From an uncultured Burkholderiaceae bacterium (GTDB taxonomy: Bacteria > Pseudomonadota > Gammaproteobacteria > Burkholderiales > Burkholderiaceae), in assembly GCA_937871985.1 (NCBI GenBank), contig CALMPB010000027.1:1-14171 (forward strand): a DNA stretch of 14,171 nt, in the 5' to 3' direction. The notes under the pieces are model-generated. The model made no database searches and was not told the origin of the DNA. It saw only the letters and a list, made by a program, of their open reading frames with translations. Made by a program: the position numbers and the translations under genes. Every line of letters starts with the position of its first letter. Within the stretch, counting starts at the first letter, position 1. This document shows positions 7,665 to 14,171 of the stretch, one piece after another.

Positions 7665-7697
7665 ACAGCATTCTTTGGTCAGGTGAGAGACGCTTAG

Positions 7698-7734
7698 GTC
7701 GGTGTCAACGAGACCGGCAGCAGCCCACACCGAC
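7698..7734. repeat. Inverted repeat between convergent Nudix and oxidoreductase genes
   Basis: Perfect 8-bp arms GTCGGTGT (7698-7705) and ACACCGAC (7727-7734) flank a 21-base loop, 34 bases after the Nudix stop. It could be part of a bidirectional transcription end, but there is no T-run. Confidence 0.3.
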
Positions 7735-7770
7735 GAAATACTTCTTGAGTTGAATCCCTGCACAGAGGGC

Positions 7771-7785
7771 ACCTAGTCTCTAGGT
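7771..7785. repeat. Short palindrome ACCTAG-TCT-CTAGGT
   Basis: Perfect 6-bp arms around TCT, 30 bases before the end of the convergent oxidoreductase gene. It contains CTAG twice, a rare tetranucleotide in many bacterial genomes. Function is unclear; it may be part of the same transcript-end region. Confidence 0.3.
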
Positions 7786-7814
7786 ACGAAGATAGGGCGT
7801 TGTGACACAGAGTG

Positions 7815-8570
7815 CTACGGTCGCGCGCTCCACTGTCCCTTTTGCCCCCTCATGCCCACCGGCAACGCGATGCCAAGGCGGTGCCTTGCACAGGGATCAC
7901 TACGTTGACTGTTGGCCAGAATCACAGCCGCCGCATCGCCATAGGCGATGATCATCTGCGGAATCTTGATGCCGAACATGAGCAAAACGAGAGCGCCGGG
8001 CAAGGCGCTCGCGAAAGCAGGCAGGGGAGCAGGCAAGTCGTCGAGTGTGATTCGCAAATGTTCCGTTCCCACCATTGGCTGGTGCACCATCGGCCCCGGA
8101 CACAGCAGGCGCCAGTCGATATCAGAACGTTGCAGGCGTTCGAAGTTCTTCTTGTGGGGCCAGTAAACGTCGCGCACTTTGGGCAAATCGATACCCCGGC
8201 GACCGCCCGCATCCAGCGTTAACACGGCTGCGCCAGCCAGGAACCAACAGATTGGTCGCCGCTCGGACGACAAGGATTCGACCGCCGAGACCACCTTGTC
8301 GAACATCTTTACGAAGTCATCGCCTTGCACCACGTTGCCCGCGCAACACACCAGCACATCGCGCTCAGCCGCGAATGCGGCGATTTCAGAAGCCGTGGCT
8401 TGGTCCAAGTCCAGATCAGTTATCTGTGCCTGCTGCGCCACTTCGAAGGCGAGCCGGCTGCGATTGCGAACTGCGACCGCCAGCGACCAACCCCGGGCAA
8501 TGGCCTGGTCTGCGACGTGGCGCCCCAGATTGCCTGTGGCGCCCAATATGGCGATGGTTCTCACAATCAC
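7815..8570 (-). CDS. NAD(P)-binding NmrA/atypical-SDR oxidoreductase-like protein (251 aa)
   Basis: The N-terminus TIAILGATGNLGRHVADQA has the Rossmann glycine motif GATGNLG at residues 10-16, followed by a helix and VRNRSRL, where an arginine at the end of the second strand suggests NADPH preference. DVLVCCAGN fits the fourth strand. No clear YxxxK catalytic pair of classical SDRs is visible, which points to the NmrA or atypical group; these act as reductases, epimerases or redox sensors. The C-terminus RLGIALPVGMRGQKG looks complete. The GTG at 8570 is used as start; a second GTG two codons later is equally possible, and neither has a good Shine-Dalgarno. The start overlaps the TGA of an upstream open frame (GTGA), suggesting it was once the second gene of an operon. 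Substrate unknown. Confidence 0.8.
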   Translation of the reverse strand: MIVRTIAILGATGNLGRHVADQAIARGWSLAVAVRNRSRLAFEVAQQAQITDLDLDQATASEIAAFAAERDVLVCCAGNVVQGDDFVKMFDKVVSAVESLSSERRPICWFLAGAAVLTLDAGGRRGIDLPKVRDVYWPHKKNFERLQRSDIDWRLLCPGPMVHQPMVGTEHLRITLDDLPAPLPAFASALPGALVLLMFGIKIPQMIIAYGDAAAVILANSQRSDPCARHRLGIALPVGMRGQKGQWSARP

Positions 8571-8787
8571 TTTGACCGCAGGTGTTGGAAGATCAGATCC
8601 AGGAGGGCTCTATTCATTGCGAGGGATACAGGCCCCATACAGCCAAGCAATAGCTCCGGCCGGGTTCGAGGGCAAAGTCCTAGAAACTCGTTCTGCGGCA
8701 AATATCTTTCCGCGGGGGTCTGTGACTTGCTGACTCTCAGTCTTATCGTTGGCGATTCAACAGAACGGGATCGACTACCCCGGTCTG
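8567..8787 (-). pseudogene. Possible C-terminal remnant of a gene formerly upstream of the oxidoreductase
   Basis: A minus-strand frame is open through this 217-base gap and ends in a protein-like tail (ELLLGCMGPVSLAMNRALLD, then LIFQHLRSK). Its TGA overlaps the oxidoreductase GTG as GTGA, a pattern typical of coupled genes. The upstream part runs into the sulfatase gene in another frame and is no longer protein-like, so the 5' part appears lost. The helical leucine-rich tail would suit the end of a TetR-type regulator, but the fragment is too short to name. The left boundary is arbitrary: it is where the sulfatase gene ends. Confidence 0.3.
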
Positions 8788-10122
8788 CTACCGCTGCGGC
8801 ATGTCTTTCACTGAGTAGCCAGATCCCACCTGCGCTTCCTCGGGAATCGCAAGCATCCTCCCATCCCAAGCCTCCCAATCTGCCCTCATGCCCGCCAGGC
8901 GCTTGGGATCCAGTTGCGCGCGATTTGCTCGCTCCCGAGGGTCGCATTCAATATCGAAGAGATACTCGTGCTCATCAACCTTGAGGTACTTCCAGACACC
9001 CGATCGGTAAGCTCTCTGCCCCCTGTGCTTCATTCGCCAGTACATCGGTCGATCAAATGTAGCCTTGGCATCGGCCAAGACGGGCAGCAAAGAAGTCCCA
9101 TCCAAAGGGAACTCGGCGTCGGCTTGGACGCCGGCGGCCTGCAATACTGTTGCGGTCCAGTCCATGGTCATGCAATGCTGCGCGCTGATTTGCCCTGCAA
9201 CGATCTTGGCAGGCCAATGCGCGATCCACGGCACTCGAATACCGCCCTCGGTTAGATCCATCTTGCCGCCAACAAGCGGCCAATTGTCAGAGAAGCGCTC
9301 CCCCCCGTTGTCGCTTGTGAAAAGTATCAATGTATTCTCCAGCGCCCCATTGGATCGAAGGGCGTCAACGACACGCCCGATGCCTTCATCCATGTGCTGA
9401 ATCATCCGTTGATACGTGGCGACGCTACCTCCATGCAAGTGGAACAAGTTGTCCCGCACTTCGGCGGAAATGTGCCCGTCAGCCCGTGTCTCCCACGGCC
9501 AGTGGGGCGCTGTGTAATGCAGGCTGAGGAAGAATGGGGATGAGCCGCCACTCCGATCACGCACGTACTGGACCGCCCGGTCTGACAGCACATCAGTCAG
9601 GTACCCATCCACCTCCGTAAGCGCGTCACCCTCCCACAGATCTGCAACGCCCGCCGTTGTCTGATGCGTGAAGTAGTCGAGACCCCCAGACATAGGTCCA
9701 AAGAATTCTTGATAGCCAGACTTGAGCGGGCCGAAATGTGGCGGATAGCCCAAGTGCCATTTGCCGATCAGTGCGGTGGAATAGCCGTGGTCTCGAAGCA
9801 GGGACGGAAGCGTCGGATGAGAGGGCGGCAAGCCCAGTTTGTCGCTGCCGCGCGTCCGACTGGTGATGGGCTCTTCCGCAGCACCGCGCAGTCGGTACTG
9901 GTATCGGCCGGTCATGAGCGCGAACCTTGTTGGTGAACAGACGGGGGAGTTCGCGTATCCGTTGGTGAACCGCATGCCGTTGGCCGCGAGCTGATCTATG
10001 CACGGTGACACAGGTCCAAAGTCTGCGGGTCTACCTCCGTAGCAGCCTAGATCCGCATACCCGAGATCGTCCGCCACCACAAACACGATATTTGGGCGTT
10101 GCCCATTTGCGCTATTGACCAA
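8788..10122 (-). CDS. Formylglycine-dependent sulfatase (444 aa)
   Basis: Type I sulfatases release sulfate from organic sulfate esters. The signature CSPTR at residues 62-66 places Cys62 for conversion to formylglycine. The metal ligands ADDLG (D18/D19) and SDNGG (D271/N272) and the GKWHLG motif (120-125, catalytic Lys/His) are all present. It begins RPNIVFVVADDLGYADLGCY, the usual first strand, with no signal peptide, so it is probably cytoplasmic unless the start is misjudged. The start is a TTG at 10122 with GGAG 5 bases before it (10131-10128); no ATG or GTG in frame is better placed. It follows the Bug-type binding protein by 10 bases on the same strand, so the two are one operon and suggest import and desulfation of an organic sulfate or a related compound. 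The maturation enzyme is not in this window. Downstream lies the remnant region and no obvious terminator. Confidence 0.92.
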   Translation of the reverse strand: MVNSANGQRPNIVFVVADDLGYADLGCYGGRPADFGPVSPCIDQLAANGMRFTNGYANSPVCSPTRFALMTGRYQYRLRGAAEEPITSRTRGSDKLGLPPSHPTLPSLLRDHGYSTALIGKWHLGYPPHFGPLKSGYQEFFGPMSGGLDYFTHQTTAGVADLWEGDALTEVDGYLTDVLSDRAVQYVRDRSGGSSPFFLSLHYTAPHWPWETRADGHISAEVRDNLFHLHGGSVATYQRMIQHMDEGIGRVVDALRSNGALENTLILFTSDNGGERFSDNWPLVGGKMDLTEGGIRVPWIAHWPAKIVAGQISAQHCMTMDWTATVLQAAGVQADAEFPLDGTSLLPVLADAKATFDRPMYWRMKHRGQRAYRSGVWKYLKVDEHEYLFDIECDPRERANRAQLDPKRLAGMRADWEAWDGRMLAIPEEAQVGSGYSVKDMPQR

Positions 10123-10132
10123 AGTGACTCCA

Positions 10133-11098
10133 TCAACCTTCTGGCGTGAATCCAGAGCTGCGCACGACTCGTTGCCACATCGCAGCCTCCTTCACGCGAA
10201 GTGCCTCTAGCTCTACTGGACCCATGGGGGCAGGCTGAATCCCCTGCCCTTCCATTTGCAGCCTCACCGCTTGTTGTGCCAGTCCCTTGTCGATGCCTTC
10301 GCGATATGCCGCCACGACACTAGGAGCAAGTCGCGCCGGCCCATACACCGCGTTCCAACCTTGCAGCTCAAGGTCATAGCCCAGTTCCTTGAACGTGGGC
10401 ACCTCAGGCACAAACGGGCTTCGCGCTGGTCCAAACGTCGCGACAACTCTTATGCGTCCGGCTTTGTGCAGTTCTATCGCCTCTGTAACTGGAGAGAACA
10501 CGAGGCCAATATTCCCCCCCGCCAGATCCACGATCGACCTCGCCGATCCCTGATACGGCACATGAGTGAGTTGCATACCGAGCTTCTGCGCTACGGCCAC
10601 ACCGGCGAAGTGGATGATCGTTCCAGATCCAGGTGAGCCGTACGTGGCCTTTCCCCCTTCGCGATTCAGCCAATCACGCAAGCCAGCGAAGTCTCGTGCG
10701 GGCACTGACGGTCCGATGCTCAATGCGATATCGCTGACGCCAAGCCGCGCAATCGGAGTGAAGTCCGTCGTCGGGTCATATCGCAGACTCTTGAAGACAT
10801 AGGGGAACAGCGTCATTGGTCCTTGAGGGCTGACGAGAACCGTATCGCCGTCCGCCGCTGCCGACTTGACATATTCGATGGCGATTCTTCCTGCAGCGCC
10901 CGGCTTGTTTTCCACGATGGCCGTTCGCCCTGTCGCCTGTGCCAAGAGAGATGCCGTTACTCGTCCCAACATGTCGACGCTGCCGCCGGGCGGGAAGCCC
11001 ACGACCACGCGGATCGGGTTTGAATTGGCGCTTGCCGGCAGTGCCGCATGTGCGAGCACAGAGCCGGCGCCCAACGCCAGCAGGTCTCTTCGGTTCAT
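10133..11098 (-). CDS. Bug/TctC-family periplasmic solute-binding protein (321 aa)
   Basis: These extracytoplasmic receptors bind small carboxylates or similar solutes, some for tripartite tricarboxylate transporters and many as orphans. They are hugely expanded in Burkholderiales. The N-terminus MNRRDLLALGAGSVLAHAALPASA is a signal peptide with a twin-arginine pair (R3-R4) and probable cleavage after Ala24. The mature part opens with the family pattern IRVVVGFPPGGSVDMLGR and continues with ENKPGAAGRIA, YDPTTDFTPIARLG and GSPGSGTIIHFAG. The length is typical. The ATG at 11098 is fixed by AGGAG (11108-11104) five bases upstream; a 26-residue longer reading would run through the intergenic palindrome. 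It is the first gene of an operon with the sulfatase and divergent from the dehydrogenase genes. No TctA/TctB membrane partners are present. The ligand is unknown, possibly a sulfated or carboxylated organic compound. Confidence 0.93.
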   Translation of the reverse strand: MNRRDLLALGAGSVLAHAALPASANSNPIRVVVGFPPGGSVDMLGRVTASLLAQATGRTAIVENKPGAAGRIAIEYVKSAAADGDTVLVSPQGPMTLFPYVFKSLRYDPTTDFTPIARLGVSDIALSIGPSVPARDFAGLRDWLNREGGKATYGSPGSGTIIHFAGVAVAQKLGMQLTHVPYQGSARSIVDLAGGNIGLVFSPVTEAIELHKAGRIRVVATFGPARSPFVPEVPTFKELGYDLELQGWNAVYGPARLAPSVVAAYREGIDKGLAQQAVRLQMEGQGIQPAPMGPVELEALRVKEAAMWQRVVRSSGFTPEG

Positions 11099-11133
11099 CT
11101 TGTCTCCTGTGATGGTTACCCCAACAAGTACTG

Positions 11134-11150
11134 ATTGACTGTCAGTCAAT
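11134..11150. promoter_or_regulatory. 17-bp perfect palindrome, probable TetR-type operator in the divergent intergenic region
   Basis: ATTGACTGTCAGTCAAT has perfect 8-bp arms around one base. It lies 35 bases upstream of the binding-protein ATG and 134 bases upstream of the dehydrogenase ATG. Its length and symmetry resemble operators of TetR-family repressors. No regulator gene is present in the window, so the factor is unknown. Confidence 0.55.
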
Positions 11151-11164
11151 TTTTGCACTATCGT
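11135..11164 (+). promoter_or_regulatory. Candidate promoter of the dehydrogenase operon
   Basis: TTGACT (11135-11140), 18 bases, then TATCGT (11159-11164). The -35 box lies inside the 17-bp palindrome, so a bound repressor would block it. The leader would be about 115 bases. No equally good -10 was found for the opposite direction. Confidence 0.35.
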
Positions 11165-11284
11165 AGCGCTCGCCAATTGGCGTTTTCCCGTAGTGCCCCA
11201 GCTCGACCGCCTTCTCGAGCGCGGCCTACGACATCACATCGAGCGATGAGAAAGACAGCGGTATCCCCTGCGGAGACACATGCA

Positions 11285-13867
11285 ATGAAGTTGAACGACA
11301 TTCCTGACGTGCACCGAGATAGCCCAGACCCGGACCCACAAGAGACCACCGAATGGCATGACGCCTTCGATGCTTTGCTGAAAGCAAATGGGCCGGCGCG
11401 TGGACGACAGCTTCTGGATGCTCTGGCCGCGCATGCCCGCCAAAGCCGAATTGGTTGGCAGCCGGAACTGAACACACCGTACGTCAACACTATCGCCGCT
11501 GAAGATCAGCCGCCATTTCCCGGCGATCTGGCCGTCGAAGAACGTCTGGCCTCGCTGATGCGGTGGAATGCACTTGCCATGGTGGTACGCGCTAATCAGG
11601 CCTATGGCGAACTGGGCGGTCACATTGCCAGCTACGCCAGCGCAGCGGACCTGTTCGAGACCGGCTTCAATCACTTCTTCCACGCGCGCAGCACAGCGCA
11701 TGGCGGCGACCTGGTTTTCTTCCAGCCTCACAGCGCTCCCGGGGTTTATGCCCGTGCCTATCTGGAAGGTCGCCTCAGCGAGGCTGACTTGATGCACTAC
11801 CGGCAAGAGATCAAGGCGCCTGCCAGCGGCGCGCGTGGCCTCTCAAGCTACCCGCACCCTTGGCTCATGCCCGACTTCTGGCAGTTTCCGACTGGGTCTA
11901 TGGGCATCGGGCCGATCAGTTCGATTTATCACGCGCGCTTCATGCGCTACCTCACGCATCGCCAGCTGCTCGATTGCGCTGGCCGCAAGGTATGGGGCGT
12001 GTTCGGCGATGGCGAGATGGATGAACCCGAGTCCATGAGCGCACTGACACTGGCCGCAAGAGAGAAACTCGACAACCTGGTCTGGGTCGTCAACTGCAAC
12101 TTGCAACGCCTGGATGGTCCGGTGCGCGGCAACGGACGCATCATCGACGAGCTGGAGAAATTGTTTGCCGGCGCCGGCTGGAACGTCATCAAGCTCGTGT
12201 GGGGCAGCGACTGGGACGGCCTATTCGCACGCGACACCACCGGCGCACTAGTGCGCGCCTTTGCGCAAACCGTCGATGGACAGATGCAGACCTTTGCTGC
12301 CAAGGACGGGCGCTTCAACCGCGACAACTTCTTTGGCCAGAACGAAGAGCTGGCGCGCCTGGCCCAGGGCATGACCGACGAACAGATTGACCGTTTGAAA
12401 CGTGGCGGACACGACCTGGTGAAGATCCATGCCGCCTATGCCGCGGCCGCCACCCACACCGGGCAGCCCACGGTGATCCTGGCGCAAACCAAGAAGGGCT
12501 ACGGCATGGGCAGCGCGGGCCAGGGGAAGATGACCACGCACAGCCAGAAGAAGCTTGAGGGCACGGATCTGATCGAGTTCCGCAACCGCTTCAATCTGCC
12601 ACTGACCGACGACGAAGCCACCGGCCTGGCGTTCTACAAGCCCGCCGAGGACAGCGTGGAGATGCGCTACCTGCGGGAGCACCGCGCGCGCCTGGGTGGC
12701 GCCATGCCGCGTCGCGAAACCGATTGCGACGTGGTGCCGGTGCCCGCGATCGACGGCTACGCCCAGTTCGCGCTCAAGGCCGCGGGTAAGGAGATGAGCA
12801 CCACCATGGCCTTCGTGCGCATGCTGGGCACGCTGCTCAAAGACACGCAACTCGGCCCGCGCATCGTCCCCATCGTCGCCGACGAAGCGCGCACTTTCGG
12901 CATGGCCAATCTTTTCAAACAGGTGGGCATCTACAGCAGTGTGGGCCAGCGCTACGCGCCGGAAGACATCGGCTCGGTGCTGAGCTACCGCGAGGCCATG
13001 GACGGTCAAATCCTGGAAGAGGGCATCAGTGAAGCTGGAGCCATCGCCAGCTGGACGGCTGCCGCGACAAGCTACAGCGTGCACGGCATGGCCATGTTGC
13101 CTTTCTACATCTACTACTCCATGTTCGGCTTTCAGCGTGTGGGCGATGCCATCTGGGCCGCAGCCGATCAGCGCGCACGCGGCTTCCTGCTGGGCGCGAC
13201 CTCCGGGCGCACCACGCTGGGTGGCGAGGGTCTGCAACACCAGGACGGCAGCAGCCACCTGGTGGCGGCCACTATCCCCAATTGCAAGGCCTGGGACCCG
13301 GCCTTCGCGGGCGAGCTGGCTGTGATCCTGGACGCCGGCATGCGAGAGATGCTGATTGAGCAGAAGGACGTCTTTCACTACATCACGTTGATGAATGAAA
13401 ACTACGCCCAACCCGATTTGCCCGATGGTGCAACTGCGGACGTGCTCAAAGGGGGATATCACTTTGGAAGCTACGGTCCGTCTGGCGGGAAGCGAGTCAC
13501 GTTGCTTGGGTCGGGCGCAATTTTGACCGAGGTGATCCAGGCCGCGCGGACGCTTGCGGCAGAAGGCATAGCCTCGGACGTCTACAGCATCACAAGTTGG
13601 AGCGAACTGGCGCGCGACGGAGATCTGCGCGGCGGCGCCTCCCACCTCAGCCTTCTGTTGGCGACCAGCGATGGCCCCATAGTTGCCGCCACTGACTACG
13701 TTCGTGCAGTGCCAGAGCGGGTGCGCGCCTTTGTGCCAGATGGCAGGCGATTCACTACGCTGGGTACAGATGGATTTGGCCGCAGCGATACACGTGCGGC
13801 ACTTCGCGCCTACTTCCAGGTAGATGCCGCGAGCATCAGCCAGGTTGCGCGAGGTGCTGTTCAATGA
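11285..13867 (+). CDS. aceE: Homodimeric pyruvate dehydrogenase E1-type 2-oxoacid dehydrogenase (860 aa)
   Basis: The thiamine-diphosphate E1 component decarboxylates pyruvate (or a close 2-oxoacid) and passes the acyl group to lipoyl-E2. The thiamine site starts with GDGE at residues 241-244 and ends at NCN (270-272). Other AceE landmarks are GGHIAS, FFQPHSAPGVYAR, SSYPHPWLMPDFWQFPTGSM, KGYGMG with a following THSQKK histidine, DEARTFGM, FYIYYSMFGFQR, TSGRTTLGGEGLQHQDG and LGTDGFGRSD. The ATG at 11285 has GGAGA 8 bases upstream; the longer frame from 11135 would begin in the palindrome. Compared with E. coli AceE from memory, the segment after SELARDG is about 10 residues short, and the protein ends soon after FQVDAASISQVA, about 25-30 residues early. 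Its regulated-looking, divergent setting suggests a secondary or specialised enzyme (for example a 2-oxobutyrate dehydrogenase) rather than the housekeeping copy. Family certain, substrate not. Confidence 0.93.
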   Translation: MKLNDIPDVHRDSPDPDPQETTEWHDAFDALLKANGPARGRQLLDALAAHARQSRIGWQPELNTPYVNTIAAEDQPPFPGDLAVEERLASLMRWNALAMVVRANQAYGELGGHIASYASAADLFETGFNHFFHARSTAHGGDLVFFQPHSAPGVYARAYLEGRLSEADLMHYRQEIKAPASGARGLSSYPHPWLMPDFWQFPTGSMGIGPISSIYHARFMRYLTHRQLLDCAGRKVWGVFGDGEMDEPESMSALTLAAREKLDNLVWVVNCNLQRLDGPVRGNGRIIDELEKLFAGAGWNVIKLVWGSDWDGLFARDTTGALVRAFAQTVDGQMQTFAAKDGRFNRDNFFGQNEELARLAQGMTDEQIDRLKRGGHDLVKIHAAYAAAATHTGQPTVILAQTKKGYGMGSAGQGKMTTHSQKKLEGTDLIEFRNRFNLPLTDDEATGLAFYKPAEDSVEMRYLREHRARLGGAMPRRETDCDVVPVPAIDGYAQFALKAAGKEMSTTMAFVRMLGTLLKDTQLGPRIVPIVADEARTFGMANLFKQVGIYSSVGQRYAPEDIGSVLSYREAMDGQILEEGISEAGAIASWTAAATSYSVHGMAMLPFYIYYSMFGFQRVGDAIWAAADQRARGFLLGATSGRTTLGGEGLQHQDGSSHLVAATIPNCKAWDPAFAGELAVILDAGMREMLIEQKDVFHYITLMNENYAQPDLPDGATADVLKGGYHFGSYGPSGGKRVTLLGSGAILTEVIQAARTLAAEGIASDVYSITSWSELARDGDLRGGASHLSLLLATSDGPIVAATDYVRAVPERVRAFVPDGRRFTTLGTDGFGRSDTRAALRAYFQVDAASISQVARGAVQ

Positions 13868-14171
13868 GCCCCATCAACGTCACTGTTCCCGACATTGGAG
13901 ATCTGAAAGACGTCGCCGTCATCGAAGTCTTCGTCAGAACCGGCGACTCCATCAAGCAGGAGCAATCGCTCATCACGGTGGAGAGCGACAAGGCCTCGAT
14001 GGAGATTCCTTCGTCGCACGCCGGCGTTCTCAAGGAACTCAAGGTCAAGGTGGGCGACACGGTCAACATCGGCGACCTGATCGCGGTGCTCGAAGGGGCT
14101 GTTGCGTCCGGCGCCCCGGCACCGGCGAGCGCGCCCGCTGCCGCTGCGCCGGCCCCGGCCGCCAGCCCGGT
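13864..14171 (+). CDS. aceF: Dihydrolipoamide acyltransferase (E2), N-terminal lipoyl domain; cut by window end
   Basis: The E2 component carries the acyl group from E1 to CoA. The visible 102 residues are one lipoyl domain (VPDIGDLKDVAVIEVFVRTG to GDLIAVLEG) with lipoyl-lysine K43 in ESDKASMEIP, followed by the start of an Ala/Pro-rich flexible linker from about residue 80. The ATG overlaps the E1 stop (ATGA, 13864-13867) and has GAGGTG 7 bases upstream (13851-13856), so E1 and E2 are translationally coupled. The catalytic domain and any further lipoyl domains lie beyond the window. A lipoyl domain of this kind also occurs at the N-terminus of some dihydrolipoamide dehydrogenases, but directly after aceE an E2 is the expected gene. 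Confidence 0.88.
   Translation, partial: MSPINVTVPDIGDLKDVAVIEVFVRTGDSIKQEQSLITVESDKASMEIPSSHAGVLKELKVKVGDTVNIGDLIAVLEGAVASGAPAPASAPAAAAPAPAASP

Noticed and set aside
8567..8947. Minus-strand frame of 126 codons as a complete gene
   Set aside because: Its first half overlaps the sulfatase 3' end on the same strand and is low-complexity Gly/Arg/Ser. Only the tail in the intergenic gap looks protein-like, so it is listed as a possible remnant.
9065..9400. Plus-strand frames opposite the sulfatase gene
   Set aside because: Opposite an intact sulfatase with all catalytic motifs; no independent evidence for coding.
11135..11284. Longer N-terminus (50 residues) for the E1 protein
   Set aside because: It would run through the palindrome and promoter, is Arg/Ser/Ala-rich and unlike E1 N-termini; the ATG at 11285 has GGAGA at proper distance.
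12248..13864. Long open frame (538 codons) on the minus strand opposite aceE
   Set aside because: Fully antisense to conserved E1 sequence, with no recognisable domain and a biased His/Gly/Arg composition; a shadow of third-position GC.

Overview
The window looks like chromosome from a high-GC beta-proteobacterium, probably order Burkholderiales. This is an inference from the Bug/TctC-type periplasmic binding protein, the single-chain (homodimeric) pyruvate dehydrogenase E1 followed by a lipoyl-domain E2, and GC-rich codon use in the conserved genes. No rRNA, tRNA, CRISPR array or IS element was seen, and no gap between genes exceeds about 220 bases.

Left part (1-5917): a compact plus-strand operon of three large, accessory-looking genes. 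The first product (719 aa) has a degenerate tyrosine-recombinase fold with no nucleophilic tyrosine. The second (959 aa) is a tyrosine recombinase with a nearly complete active site and a very long tail after it. The third (277 aa) is an unrecognised protein whose start overlaps the second gene by 11 bases. The order catalytically dead recombinase-fold protein, active recombinase, small unknown protein recalls (from memory) the intA-tfp-intB-srap cassettes of strand-biased circularizing integrative elements. If so, an intA-like gene should lie just left of the window. This is the most interesting part of the window.

Middle (6041-8570): convergent with that operon is a minus-strand toxin-antitoxin pair, a ribbon-helix-helix-like antitoxin and a ParE/RelE toxin. 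Its promoter overlaps a perfect inverted repeat. The antitoxin seems shortened by an amber codon that removes an ancestral GTGA overlap with the toxin. Then come a NUDT19-like Nudix hydrolase (plus) and a convergent NAD(P)-binding NmrA/SDR-type protein (minus). A probable gene remnant sits just upstream of the latter.

Right part (8788-14171): a minus-strand pair encodes a Tat- or Sec-exported Bug/TctC solute-binding protein and, 10 bases downstream, a formylglycine-type sulfatase. Divergent from it is a plus-strand operon for a second-copy-like 2-oxoacid (pyruvate) dehydrogenase E1 and a lipoyl E2, the latter cut by the window end. The 186-base divergent intergenic region holds a perfect 17-bp palindrome of TetR-operator type that may control both directions.
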